Below are positions 23,550 through 35,708 of a DNA stretch of 64,000 bases, piece by piece (the first letter of the stretch is position 1; every line of letters begins with the position of its first letter). A program made the position numbers and the translations under genes. The notes beneath the pieces were generated by a model. That model had not been told where the DNA came from. It did not search any database and saw only the letters and a list, made by a program, of their open reading frames with translations. The stretch is from Schistosoma haematobium (taxonomy: Eukaryota; Platyhelminthes; Trematoda; Strigeidida; Schistosomatidae): positions 11,679,256-11,743,255 of the forward strand of contig NC_067200.1 of NCBI RefSeq assembly GCF_000699445.3, in the 5' to 3' direction.

Positions 23550-26075
23550 TATATGTTAACAATACCCCTCTTTTTAACTGCAAAATGGCAGTGTATCTTA
23601 TTTATATTATTCTAAACCATTAGTTCTTCATTGTGACTCAGCATCTGTATGGCTCGCCAACTTTGCGTTGTACATTACAGCTTCACATGTGTTAATCGTG
23701 TTTTTGTACAACAACATTCCATGTACTAACATGTATAAGAGGAATGAACGCAGGAAACATATCAGGCAATTAAACACTGATTCAATGATCCATTATCTAA
23801 CTATTCATTTAAAGTAGACAAAGGCTCCTTGATCTCTGTTCACCTTAATCTCATCATTGCGTTTCAGTTAAAAGTAGTAAGACAGGAAATGATCATTACT
23901 GTCTGATTTTCAATATATTTGTAACCAGCATTTGTGTTGTAATTCACCTATTATTTAATTCAGATAGCTTACTATCTAACTTCTTCACTATAGACAATAA
24001 TTTATGTAACCTTACGCTAATTTATGTTTAGTATTTAAATTTTCAATGTTTAATGTCTATGAACTAATGTGACATAGTGTGATATGTACAACCTATGCGG
24101 ACAGATGTAGGTAGTGTTCAGAAAGAATTTGAAGCTGAATGCTAACTAGAAGAGTGAAACAAAGAGAAAGGCAAGGAAAAGGAAGAGCAATCGAATCAAC
24201 AACAGGGTTAGAAGAATGATAAAGTACAACAACTGAGCAACTGAGGGAAGATTTAGAAAACGTATGAGTTTCATATTTAACAAAGCTACTGCTTAATTTT
24301 GCATCACACAGTACTTGAAATGTTGATCACTACACTAGCAGCAATTTTATCATTGCACTTAAATGAATCACAGTAAAATTTATTTGATCTTGATCAATAT
24401 CATGGAGAACAAAAGATCTATTTCCTTTTGAGCTCGACAACTCTTAACAGTACACATCAATAAAATTACACAAGATTGAACATAAATGTCTCTAGACAAT
24501 ACTTACATACTTGTGATGCTTGCACTTCAATTATTTGTAATAAGCCATTAATTGATATTTTCTTATGATCATAAAAATTATTACCTAGACTAAATTAATC
24601 ATTCATTGTACATCATTTAACTGGATGGTTACAAACTATCTGTGAATGAAAATCAAGTACGTTCATAAGAACATTCGTCTGAATTTGATCGAATAGTTTT
24701 ACAGTGTAACGGTAAATAAATCCCCAAAGTTTTCGACATTGGATGCTGATCACATGTTTTAATGGACTCACCTAGCTGAAGGCGCTCGGTCACGCATCCG
24801 CACCAGATCACGAGTGAGAACGCCGTGCTCAACATCTCCTGCAATCGCTAGCCAGATCAGATCAGACGATTCTCGATATATTGATAGTCATCAAATATAT
24901 CTTCCAATTTCCTCGATTCTGTCTTTTGATTTCTCTTGGTGGGTACTAGTTATATTAGAAGGTGTTACTGGTTAAAGCGTTGTCAAACACTGAATACCTG
25001 TGCCATCTTCAACAGTATTTGGGCGCCGAACTTTTTCAAAGAAAGCTTGGACCAGATTGCGAAGCAAAATGTTGGGTTTACTTCAAATTCATTCGCTGAG
25101 ACTTTACAAATACATTCTTCCTCTTTAATGTTTTAAATATGTTTGTTTCTAAAAGCAACTCATTCTATTGAAAATTCAACCGTTATTATTATTTATTATT
25201 GTTATATATTATTATTAGCTTTATTCAATATTATATTGTTTTGGTACAATATCAAATTCCCAGCACAAAGTATTTCAACCAGTTTACGTTTCTTACTTCT
25301 TGGTCAATCCAGATGATAACATATTGAGTGGTTGTCAGTTAGATATTAGCAGTCCAGTAAATTGACATCGAAATAATGTACATTCTTTTCGCTACATATT
25401 GCCAGCAACCACGATATTTCTGATTGGGCTCTTTTGTAACTTGTACAAAGAAATATCGTAAACTGTTTATAGACGCGCCTGAAATAGGTTATGCTTATAG
25501 CATGGCGTCGAGTCGCGTTTGACTATGATCACCACTACAAGATGAGCGCGTACCAGAAAATCAGAAGGCGAAAGGAGATTATAACCAGATTTATTCGTTG
25601 GCGATCTCGTGGTATCGAAAGAATACCGAGATCGTGCCAAAGAAATACAACTGGAATCAGTGGGCGAACGTAAGAGCGTACAAGGTCACAATCAACGGAA
25701 GGATAATGGAAGAATAATGGATGTTTTAAGTACAGTTAAGCAAACAAGTACAGTAAAACAATCACTGGTACAATTGGTTATACTAGTAATTGTTTCCATT
25801 AAACCAATCGCGGTCTGTTGATAAAAGTAGGTCACTACATGCTATAAATAGCCATGATGATGTATTAAAACAAAGAAAATTAGATAACTTGTTGAAATAT
25901 CTAGATGTCAGGAATAGGCAGTCCAGATGTTCAAGCAGGCCGCCAACGAGATGAGTTAGACTGGAATGTAACAATACTAGGAACTGATAGGTAAAAAAAA
26001 TACACAGCGTTCTGGTTCACTCATTAAAGTAATAATATAATCATCTTATAATGTAATGAATTTGTTTTAGAAAAT
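23550..26075. other. Intergenic, no assigned gene
   Basis: 25510-25530 has CATGGCGTCGAGTCGCG, resembling the TGGCGTCG primer-site start beside the gypsy LTR at 33.72 kb, so a decayed LTR/leader is possible at about 25.3-25.75 kb. Evidence is weak. Otherwise nothing recognised. Confidence 0.35.
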
Positions 26076-26084
26076 TATCTTACA

Positions 26085-26430
26085 GTGTTTATATTCCCTT
26101 GGTATTGTTTGCTGCAGTTGATCAGTCTCTTGATGGCAACTGTACATCCTGTACGTACTGCCTCGATACTTCCTGAAATCACAATCATTATAAGCCAAGA
26201 TGGATAGTGGCTATCAGTAAAATCCAGAACGCGTGTTTCATCCTATTCGGGACTCATCAGCTGCATATGCCTGCATCCCAAGGTTGATGGTCAATCTGGC
26301 GCTCTAACCCAGTACCGTTCGCTTATAAGGCCATGGTAATATCCACTTAGCTACTGAGTTCCAATAGCCACCCACTTGTGCAATGGGGTGAAGTTTTAGA
26401 TTCACTTGATATTGTTTGCTTATATCTTGA
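26085..26430 (-). repeat. Smα-like hammerhead SINE copy
   Basis: Minus-strand copy with conserved body (TGATCAGTCTC..., AAGATGGATAGTGGCTA, GTGCAATGGGGTGAAG). It contains the hammerhead at 26211-26268. Confidence 0.85.
26211..26268 (-). ncRNA. Hammerhead ribozyme, Smα type (core intact, cleavage triplet altered)
   Basis: Minus strand: CTGATGAG, stem II GTCCC...GGAT, GAAAC, loop ACGC-like, then GTT instead of GTC, CTGGATT. The core is intact but GUU and a stem I mismatch (GCAG against CTGG) suggest reduced activity. Confidence 0.7.
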
Positions 26431-27364
26431 TAGTGTTTATGTCTAGTTTTGATTTTATTGACATCTACCTTATTTAGTTGTACAAAATATTGTTTATTGT
26501 TGACAAATAATAAGCATTAAAAATTCATCTGATCTCGGTTTCCAGAATTTTTTTTAGTATCCCATAATGTAATGGGAATAAGTCTTGTAACAATGAATTA
26601 AATTTAAGTTACCTGACCAAAGTTAGACAATTAACGCTAATTGATTCATATCAAATAATGGCATTTAAGATAAAGTTCTAACTACTCTAAAAAGAATAGA
26701 CATCAAATTGTATGATATAATGGGATAATAAAATTGTTTTCCGTTTATCACAACATGCTGGTAAAATATGATAATATAACCTACTTCTGAGATTGTACTA
26801 CCACCAGACTATATACTTTATGAATGCACTATACAAGATAGGTGACTCGCAACTAAATATAATGAAGTAGATTATAAACCAGACAATAGACTTATTTGAC
26901 TTAACATAAGCAGCCCATGAACAGAATGAGTCCAAAGTAAGAATGAATAGTAGAAATAAGTTCATATAATAAATAGTTAGTAAGTTGAATATCTGTTAGT
27001 CAACGCTCAATGGTCAATCTCATATTACTTTCATTAGCCACTAACTAATGCAACTTAAGAAAATCTTGTCAGTACTTAACATTAAATGCCTAAAGGTCTT
27101 GATTCCAATCTCCTGTGGAGGTTATGGATTAGCACTACAAAGTAGTTTTATACTAAAACCAAATAATTGCTCGATCCTTCTTGATCAACCTGTAACGTAA
27201 AACTACAAAATTTAAAACCCCTTTAAAATAACAAATAAAATATATTTGTTTCCAAACTAATGAATACATTATCAAATAAAGACTTCCTAAATCTTAGAAA
27301 CATAAGAAAACTGGACTCAAGTTCAATTATTCGAATGATTATATGAGTTAGCAGTTATTCATCT

Positions 27365-27893
27365 TATATGCCCCCAAATGAACTGGTACGACCAAGGGTA
27401 GGAAAAGTGAGCTCTCCTTCTTGAAATGCTTTCACATGGCCACGCTTATACAGCCACAGTTTGGGTAGTCCTACTCACTTCCTTCTCGTAAAGGGGGTGT
27501 TGTTTACTAAACTGAGGGGACGAAAGGCGAATATTCATCACTTTAACCGTGCTGGTGGATATGGAGGATTCACCTAGGAGAGTTGGAAAACCCTGATTTT
27601 AAACCGATGGTGCACATGGACTGCAGTATCATGAAGCCATATGAACAGAGTGTTGGTCACTGGCTGTCATGGAACTGTATCTCCCAACGTTGCTCCACTG
27701 CCTTGTGGATTAGACCTTTAGGTGAAAGGCTAGAGATGTGACCCTTAAGAAAACCACATGTTTTGATCTGGGCACCCGGACTGTATCATAACACACACAC
27801 ACACACACAAAGCAAGTGACTTGTGTGGCGCATATGTATTCGATGCCCCTTTGTACCAATATGTATGTTTAAATAAATAAACAAATAAATGAG
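27365..27893 (+). repeat. TAAA-tailed interspersed repeat (family E), copy 2
   Basis: Begins ATGCCCCCAAATGAACTGG and ends in AAATAAATAAACAAATAAAT. An (AC)n run at about 27786-27809 is internal. The short A-rich tail suggests a retroposed non-autonomous element. Confidence 0.75.
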
Positions 27894-28396
27894 TTATAGG
27901 AAACATCACTTATTCCATCCACTTTGAGGATTTGAATTAAGATAATTAATTATGCATATCATGTAAAACTTAATAGCTATGCGCCTTTATTGTGATGATT
28001 TTATCACGGATAAATTACTTAATAACTTAACATCGATAGTTAAAAAATTTAGTATACATAATGAATATAAATGATATGATCTAAGCTTTATACATATTAT
28101 ACATCATTCTACTGAAATGTTCGGGATACTTTTCTTCAGGTAGAATAGGTATCCATAAATGTGTAACGCATCAATTATTCAATGTTCAATGCATTTTTGC
28201 GGTATGAAATATCTCCAGGCAACTTTTCATTAATTTAGTGAGTGACTGCTCCATAAAAGAGCATCATTTTTCACTGAACAAGTTGTAATGCTCTGAAGTA
28301 ACGTACTCATAATATACTTGTTGAGTATACTCATATTAATTAGAGTGAGTATTATAACTTGTGGCTTTGTGCCCTATTAATATATATAACGTAATG

Positions 28397-28863
28397 ATAT
28401 CGCCAATTAGAGGACAGTGATTTATCGACCGAACCAATGACGCATAAAATCTTCACCAGCAGTATAGAGTCTTCATCCGTCCTTCTTCCAACTTAGCCCT
28501 TCCTGTTAAGTCCTGAACACCAATCGCGGCCTCTGTGATATGAATCATGTACGTCAAACACACTGAGTTTATATACAAACCAAACAGACCACATCGTACT
28601 ACAAAATGAAAAATAACATATGTGCAAGATCTAGCCAAATGTAGCTGTTAATGTAGGAGACTGTAATTGATAGACTGAATATAACTTAAGAATGGTAAAA
28701 CGTATAATAATAGTTTATAGGTCAATGTAAAGCTTATAATAAGAGGAACACGAATATTCATAGCTTAGCTACTTAACAGTTATACAATAAAAATATATGC
28801 ATCGTATTGATCCATAAATAGTTCTCAACAGTTACCATTCATAATTCTCGTCGGGATATAACA
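28397..28863 (-). repeat. LTR-like repeat (family D), copy 2
   Basis: Reverse complement of the 15.8 kb copy: starts TGTTATATCCCGACGAG at 28863 and ends ATTGGCGATATCA near 28397. No gag or polypurine tract next to it, so it is a solo-LTR candidate. Confidence 0.6.
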
Positions 28864-29041
28864 GTGAGTTTTATGAAGAAAAAGACATTTAAGCAGAATA
28901 ATTATGAATTTGAGTTATTTAAAAGTTAATGAATAAATAATTAAAGATGAAAATCACACAAGGCACAAAAGACAATTAATCATTATTGAGCTTTTTTGTA
29001 AAATCAGTCGAGTAGTGTGAAAATACAACTTTTGTAAATAT

Positions 29042-29560
29042 CATGCCCCCAAATACCTTGGTACGACCAAGAGTGGGGAGAGTCCACTCTCCCTCTCGAA
29101 ATGCTCTCACATGGCCACGTGTATATAGTCTCTGCCAGGGAAGTCCTAATCACTGCTTTCTCGTGGCAGGGGTGTTGTTTACGAAGTTGAGAGGAGGAAA
29201 ACCGAATGTCCGGCACTTTAACCGGGTTGGTGGACATGGAGAGTTCATCTAGGAGAGTTGGAAAACCCTCATTCCAAACCAATGGTGCACATGGGCTCCA
29301 GTATCCTGAGTGAACAAATGGCGTATGAACCAACTTTGGGACTGTATCTCCTCACGATGCTTCACTGCCTTGTGGATCAGACCTGTAGGTCGAAGGCTCG
29401 GGGAGTGGCCCCCTAAGAAAACCACCCGTTTAGGTTCGGGCACCCGGACAGTATCACAGCCCTCACATACATCAAATGAGATTTATATAGCGCATATGTA
29501 TTTGGTGCCTCCTTGTACCAATATCTATGTGTTAAAATAAATAAATAAATAAATTGTAAC
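29042..29560 (+). repeat. TAAA-tailed interspersed repeat (family E), copy 3 (best preserved)
   Basis: Full unit from ATGCCCCCAAATACCTTGG to AAATAAATAAATAAAT. Used here as reference for the family. The antisense frame at 29004-29333 resembles those of the other copies. Confidence 0.8.
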
Positions 29561-29589
29561 TACCATACGAAGGAATACAGTTTACATTT

Positions 29590-29966
29590 TTGTTGCATAG
29601 TCAGTTGACACTTCAACTAATTGGATTGTTGACTCGAATACCTATAGTTTTTGCTATGTGTAAGAGATGAGATCGAATATCATAAGGAAAACTGGTAGGA
29701 ATACGACAAATAACTTTAAGTGACTTATTTCTGTCTAACACATGACCGCTATCGATCAAGTGTGATAGAACTCAGTTGCATATTGACTTGACAGTACGCT
29801 TACTTAACCACGAAGGGAGTTGTTCACTAATTCTTTGGTTCAATTGTCTAGTAGTGCGCCCAATATGGCTTCCTACACAGAAGCATTTGAATTCGTAGAT
29901 ACACATAGAAGTGGCAGAAACAGGTGACTTATCATTTAGTTGGAGAATCAACACAGATTGAACCAT
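29590..29966 (-). pseudogene. Penelope-like element GIY-YIG endonuclease fragment
   Basis: Minus-strand frame reads CIYEFKCFC, then SHIGRTTRQLNQRISEQLPSWL. This is the Penelope-type GIY-YIG nuclease signature: Cys-rich entry, a Y-IG-like SHIGRTTR, then the helix with RISEH-type residues. Past an in-frame stop it continues with HLIDSGH, FPYDIRSHLLHIAKTIGIR and NNPIS, the end of the nuclease. It is interrupted and lacks the RT. RT fragments of this class occur at 44.6-46.0 kb, but in a separate copy. Confidence 0.8.
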
Positions 29967-29979
29967 TTCTCTTTTTATA

Positions 29980-31200
29980 TTTTCCTATTTCTATGCTCTT
30001 ATTTAACCCATAAATCATTGTCATATTTTATGAATGGATGATTTCTATATGACTCCGGTTTCGTACCAGTTCTGATCAAGTTAAATATACTTAGAAATTC
30101 TCTAATTGTATTTTTTGTAAGCAAACTGTTTTGGTCGGTATTTAATATAATTGTAAAACTTAGTATACAGTTCATCCTGATAACTGTCACTAGATAAATC
30201 CCCAACGGTGTATTAATCAGAAGGAGAATACGAAGTGTTGCTTAGATTTATTAATGCACTACGTACAGATCACCAAAGTTACATGTACGCTAAGCAAGCA
30301 TGAAAGAGTAGCACCGAAAATCAAGCTGGCAAGTGAGTGAGAGTGCAAGTCGAATGAGCGAGCGGGTGAACATGATTAAAATGTACATATATATACATAG
30401 TGAAATGAATAAATCATCGAATCAATTAAGCGACTAACATGAAGGCTAGCAGAATGAATATATGCGTAGGCAGTAAGCAATGCTCAAGCATACATATTAA
30501 TACAAGTGCAACAATAATAAAGGTACAATGATATAGATAAGTTGTCATTGTAAGAATGATTAGGACCGTTAAGTATTTCAACAAAAGGGCTTAACCAAAT
30601 TAAATGTGAACAAACTCGGTTGCACGTGAGCTGCTATAAAACATTTCAGACCTATTATTATATAAGTTTCATGTTATAATTGAATAGTGCCATAGAGTAC
30701 GAATCAGCTTAGTATCTTCATCTTCTATCTAGAACATGAGTTAGAAGGAGCTTGCGAAGCACTGAGGTTTAGGAATTTGTTTGTTATTCAATGGTTCGTA
30801 AATGAGGATCATCGATTCTTCTAGCAGTATAAACTAAATAATTGATAATCTAACGGGCTAATCACATGAGCTCTGATGTAATCCAACTGATTTTTTGCTT
30901 TTTCCGTTATATCATTCTGGTCATGGTGTGATGTATGCTACTTATATCGACATGAATAGTGTATAACAATAGTCAGGATTAGAATGTCTGGAATCAGATG
31001 ATCGGGAAGAAAAGAACGGGACCAAAAAGCAATAAGTATGACAATGCAGGAACAATAAAGTCGGAGACGATTTACTGATATTTCACAAAAGGAACAGTCA
31101 CGTTTGAGACAATCAATAAACATTTTACAAATGAACTATTTACTGTATGATTCTCAGATTTTACTAAGAGATGCTGTAATGTTGTGTTCAAATACATTCA
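29980..31200. other. Intergenic, no recognisable gene
   Basis: AT-rich sequence without recognisable element. Confidence 0.45.
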
Positions 31201-31204
31201 ATTG

Positions 31205-31450
31205 TCACAATTGATTGATCACTGGGTGCCGATCAATGTCATGCGTGTCTAATGCTTATTATTAGTGCAGGTCGAATGCTGGGTGACACGAGATCGAATC
31301 CGTCAGGGAGCATTAGTTCCCGCAAGACTACTGGTACACCTTGCTGACGAGTGCCAAGCAGCACGAAACCCGGGTCCAGGGTTTTCTGTCGACTACCTCC
31401 AACCATTATCTAACATTCAATTGTCCCCCAATTGTGTTCTCATTCACTAC
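31205..31450 (+). repeat. Hammerhead repeat family C, copy 1
   Basis: Unit with a B-box-like AGATCGAATCC near the start, a hammerhead (31337-31390) and a tail GTCGACTACCTCCAACCATT. A decayed second copy is at 43.55-43.76 kb and a tail-only fragment may occur at 56.86-56.96 kb. The body is unrelated in sequence to families A and Smα. Confidence 0.7.
31337..31390 (+). ncRNA. Hammerhead ribozyme, family C (intact core)
   Basis: CCTTG, CTGACGAG, stem II GTGC...GCAC, GAAAC, loop CCGG, GTC, CAGGG. Core residues all fit; stem I pairs 5 bp with one G-U; stem II 4 bp. The different stem and loop sequences set it apart from the Smα copies. Confidence 0.8.
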
Positions 31451-32129
31451 AATGGTAAAAAGTATTTCTTTTCAGAAGACACAATTATATTCCAATCATA
31501 ATTTTATTACTGAATTCATTATGAAACCTACTTGTATTTGTATCATTCTCATTTGTTGTTATTAACTTACTGTTTGTTTCAGAAAAACATGTACCATGGA
31601 AACTATGACTTTAGACTGATTTCTAACAAGATACAAAAATTCTAATAAACTGATGGTCAATTTAGAATTTCAATGGTATGATGTATTGATGACTTATGTG
31701 ACCCATTGATTAGTCATGTTACCAAATCAATTGATGGTTTATGAAATCTGGTCATATATACAAGTTTATAATGATTAACATCGAACATTTATTTATTCAC
31801 TTAGTACATTAAAACATTTTGGATTGTAAAGAATAATTCTAACTGTAGAATATAATTACAGTAAATATGATTGTTAGATCATGCTGAGAATAAACTATGT
31901 TGTAAGTGGAAATTGGCTTGGAACATTCTACTAATATCTATAAATATACCATAATTGTAGAGCTACTATGCTGGTTAAAGTATCCAACTCTCAATCACTC
32001 AGTTACATGTTCATATCAAATTCTCTACTCAAATTATATCAGGTGACTGGAAAGTATATCTAATTCTTACACAAGAATTATGGCTTAAAGACTGATATAC
32101 AAATCATTGATACCATAAACGGATAACTA

Positions 32130-32538
32130 TGATGATTAGGAGTACTTGAATTATAGTACGAACTAAGAATCCCAGAAATAACGTAATCGGATCAAGAAGT
32201 ACTAGATAACAACAAACGAATGTACTGTATTCAGAATTCGAAATCAAGCATTCAACAAGTACAAAGAAAGCATTAGTTCATCCAAACACTACATCCGCCA
32301 CAGCTTAACTTAGAGTCTAAGTGTCTGTAATCGATTGTACGACTTCTTAAGTTCATCCTGTGTCTGTCCGACATTGTATTGGATAAAAACTCTGTATTAT
32401 CTAGAATATGCTCATTAGTATTGAAATTAAAAACCGAAATCGGAACAGACTCATCTGGGTCCTGGGATTGTATACAATCGCCATGTCGGTTGTGTACCGA
32501 AATCACTATCTAGAGTTTAAAGCACAGATTTCCCAACA
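32130..32538 (-). repeat. 3' LTR of the gypsy-like element
   Basis: TG...CA ended 409-bp unit next to the purine tract on its right (plus coordinates). Its last 165 bp match the truncated LTR at 33731-33905. Confidence 0.75.
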
Positions 32539-32820
32539 CTATCCTCCCCTACGAAATAATGTTGGATCTTTATATCCCCAAGTTATGAATGATGTGGCTT
32601 CATTTAAAACATATTTCCCACATTGACTAGATTAAGCATTAGAAGTAACTTCGTGACAAGGATAAACAGCAGTTGATATTAAATCATCCGAATTGTAAAC
32701 AAACTCGAGCTCACTTAGTACTTGTGCTTCGCGCTGAACAAGTTTCCCACAAGCAACAAATGCATTATCAGGACAAATAGTATTTAATAGAACATCAAGA
32801 TTTGATTCTTCTAAAATAGT

Positions 32821-33705
32821 TTACTCGCATTTATTAAGAATGTCATTGCAGAGTAAAAGATCATTAGAAAAATCAGCATCTATCAAAACTACATCAGGTT
32901 TTCGATCATGACTAGGTTCATTCAACATATTTTCCTCAGATTTGCAAGGAATTTCGTCAGAAATAAGTGAGTCATTAGGAAAAACCATATTTGGTACAAT
33001 AACATGAGAAATCTGATAAGTTGATTGATTAGAATCTGTTGTCTCACAGGAATTCTGAGTTTCATTTAACTCCGAAATGCTATGTGACTCTACACTGTTT
33101 TTTGAAATCGTTGATAAAGATAAGTGATCATTATAAATACTCAACTTAATAGAATCAGGATTACAAGACTTAATATTAGTTGCAGCAAGATGAACAGTAG
33201 TATTACAAACTGACTGAATATGTCCAACATCACCACATTTAAAGCATTTAGAATCACGAAATTTACATGAATTAAAAGAGTGAAACTTGCCACAGGACAA
33301 ACATTGACCAAACTTATGCCCATCTTCGTGAACTGCATCGCAACTCCTCAATGAATTATCTGCATAACTTTGAGTATGAACTGGGTTGGGGTGACGTAAT
33401 GTAGTGGAATTTTTTATATCCTCATGAATCATTTTACGAAATCTTCCTCCTTTACCACATTCGAAATTTGTATACTTAACATAGTCTAGCAGTAGATCAT
33501 TGAGAGCTGTATAAGGAAGCGAAATGGGCTTTTCCGGTAAAGCCAGAGTTTTTAATAAGCTATATGCTTCTTTTCCGATGAACGTGAGAAAATGTGCCAC
33601 AATATTAACATCCTCATCATCTTCCTTAGTCATAGCCCAAATTTCGAACCTTTCAAAGTAATCCTCAAAAGCATAAAAATCTGAATGTACATCCAACACT
33701 TCCAT
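32821..33705 (-). CDS. Gypsy/Boudicca-like Gag with two zinc knuckles
   Basis: A 294-codon frame starting MEVLDVHSDF (the start just after the primer site; an upstream in-frame Met at 33774 lies in LTR sequence). N-terminal capsid-like region FEIWAMT..., then zinc knuckles CLSCGKFHSFNSC and CFKCGDVGHIQSVC (CX2CX4HX4C), then a Ser/Asn-rich tail. The stop TAA at 32823-32821 looks premature: the same frame continues EESNLDVL... to a second stop near 32635 and on to the purine tract. Known role: nucleic-acid-binding structural protein of the element. Probably non-functional here. Confidence 0.85.
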   Translation of the reverse strand: MEVLDVHSDFYAFEDYFERFEIWAMTKEDDEDVNIVAHFLTFIGKEAYSLLKTLALPEKPISLPYTALNDLLLDYVKYTNFECGKGGRFRKMIHEDIKNSTTLRHPNPVHTQSYADNSLRSCDAVHEDGHKFGQCLSCGKFHSFNSCKFRDSKCFKCGDVGHIQSVCNTTVHLAATNIKSCNPDSIKLSIYNDHLSLSTISKNSVESHSISELNETQNSCETTDSNQSTYQISHVIVPNMVFPNDSLISDEIPCKSEENMLNEPSHDRKPDVVLIDADFSNDLLLCNDILNKCE

Positions 33706-33730
33706 TATAGGCTCAATCGCGACGCCAATG

Positions 33731-33905
33731 TGATGATTAAAAGTATTTGAATTATAGTATAAACTAAGAATCACAGAAATAACGCAATTGGATCAAGAAG
33801 TACTAGATAAGCACGAACGGATTACTGTATTTGGAGTTCGGAATCAAGCATTCAAGAAGTACAAATGAATCATTAGTTCAGTCAAACACCACAATAACAC
33901 ATCTA
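33731..33905 (-). repeat. Truncated 5' LTR of the gypsy-like element
   Basis: Matches the terminal part of the 3' LTR with several substitutions. The primer-binding site begins 3 nt after its CA end. The missing upstream part is not found at 33.9-34.3 kb. Confidence 0.75.
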
Positions 33906-34484
33906 GTCGATGGTGAAATTAATTCGCAATCATTTATCAGATAATATAGGTAAGGTTGAAGTTGTCACTTATAATGAAAACCAAGTATACAATTTGAAGG
34001 ATTTACAAAAGGATATTCAAGGACAATCTAGTCAAAATCTCACTGTCCTATATAATATACCCCCTTTTATCTACAAAATTACTGCAACACTTAGTAAATA
34101 TGTTCAAAAGTGAATACAATAACAATATTTTCACATTTTTTTACTGTTAAATTATCACCCCCTCCCCCCTCAAAAAATAATCAAAGTAATGAGATAAAAA
34201 CCAAAAAAAGAAGTAAACAATAACAGGTTTATGATCAACAATAACTAATCAATATAGAGGTCTACAGGATAAGCTATAAGCCATATATATATATGTGGAG
34301 AACATTTTACATCTACCTGAAGTTTGAGCTAATGATGTCATCTATAAGAACGTTGAAAGCTCCAAAAATCAAAATATTCAACTCAGAGAACACAAAAAAT
34401 CCATCAATATCAACAAAAGCATTAAAAACTACCTGGTCTTTTAAATGAACAGACATTAAAATATGATAATCGGAGAAGGGTTTT

Positions 34485-34990
34485 GTGGATATTATAACAA
34501 TTTAATAATTGAATTCATAAGTCAATTGAAGTTAGACCACCATAAAAAGCCTGGAAGTACTGGACGGCCGTTGGATACTGGCTGGCTCAGTGGTCTAGAG
34601 GTTAAACATTACTGCGAAACCGATAGTTGAAGGGACATTCAGCTGATGGGGCCCAATAGGACGAAACGCGCCTCCTGGATTCCACTGCTGTCCACTATCC
34701 ATTATTGCTTACAAAAAGCTTGTGAATTAAGGCGATATCGAGGCATACGCACAGTATGCACATATAACAATAACAGATTGATCAATCGCAGTCTTAAACC
34801 TCAATGGAAAGATACAAGCCAAACAATATCAAGTGAACAATAGATCCTGGGTTTGGATCTTACAGGTCAAGATTGTGAATGTACACTAATGAGAAGTCCT
34901 ATACTGGGATGAAAAAGTCGTCCAATGCTTCCAGGTTCTCCATGGTGGTCTAGTTTCAATTGACTCATAAATTCAACTATTAACATAAAA
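34485..34990. repeat. Family A foldback element with nested Smα-like insertion
   Basis: Left arm (minus tail plus GTACTGGACGGCCG) runs into a tRNA-like head GGCTCAGTGGTCTAGAGG. After CGATAG a Smα-like unit (34632-34842) interrupts, and the family A body resumes with ATAGATCCTGGGTTTGGATC and ends in the plus-strand tail. ATAG on both sides may be a target duplication. Confidence 0.75.
34636..34690 (+). ncRNA. Smα-type hammerhead, mutated
   Basis: CAGCTGATGGGGCCC (CTGATGA lost to CTGATGG), GGACGAAAC intact, GCGC then CTC instead of GTC, CTGGATTCCAC. Likely inactive. Confidence 0.65.
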
Positions 34991-35286
34991 TATTAATTTG
35001 TCTGACAAAAGAAATACATTCTATCCACAATTTCATTTATAGATTTATACATAAATATATTACTGAATTCATGTGATTTTGGCATAGACAATAGACTATA
35101 ATTGAATGTCTGCCAATCATTTAATAATAAATATATAAAAAGTAATTTATTTATAAATTACACAATTTGATCATAAAAATTGCACTAAATTATAGATTAT
35201 ATGTATTTTACTACTTCTGACAGTCATTTAAGTAGTAGTAATAATAGTGATAATTAATAGGCCCAAACCATACTTCCACTGTCAAT

Positions 35287-35287
<1 letters not shown>

Positions 35288-35330
<43 letters not shown>
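35288..35330. repeat. (AT)n microsatellite
   Basis: About 20 AT units upstream of the kringle gene. Confidence 0.95.
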
Positions 35331-35664
35331 TGTGTTTACAAACTTGTTTGTACAAACATATCTATACTTCACCATTTCAAATGAAAACCGGATGTACCAC
35401 TTGAACATTCAATTATTCACTTGGAATCATAATGAACCTTGAGAGATAAATATATTTAATATCTATATACCTATACACATATGTATACAAATAAATGTGT
35501 GTGCTCATATAGAATTGTAAACTTTTCAAATAGGGTGAATTCATCAAGCATCTATCATCTTTGTGGTAAGTGTATACACATAAATATTCGCATACCATTG
35601 CATATATATATCCAAGAAACACGAGGAACTACTTATCGCTCCTTTAAAGTTTCCCGATCACAGA

Positions 35665-35672
35665 ATGACTAG

Positions 35673-35708
<36 letters not shown>

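Larger units (their letters stand above)
32130..33905 (-). mobile_element. Defective gypsy-type LTR retrotransposon (Boudicca-like), gag only
   Basis: Minus-strand order: 5'-truncated LTR (33905-33731), primer-binding site TGGCGTCGCGATTGAGCC (33727 down), gag (33705-32821), a short tail frame, purine tract AGGGGAGGA (32552-32541 region), then a full 409-bp LTR starting TGTTGGGAAA at 32538 and ending ATCATCA at 32130. Both LTRs share AAGTACTAGATAA and the terminal TGATGATT. No protease, RT, RNase H or integrase is present. Confidence 0.85.

Noticed and set aside
24653..24844. 63-codon minus ORF with Cys-rich start
   Set aside because: No splice-consistent neighbours or recognised domain.
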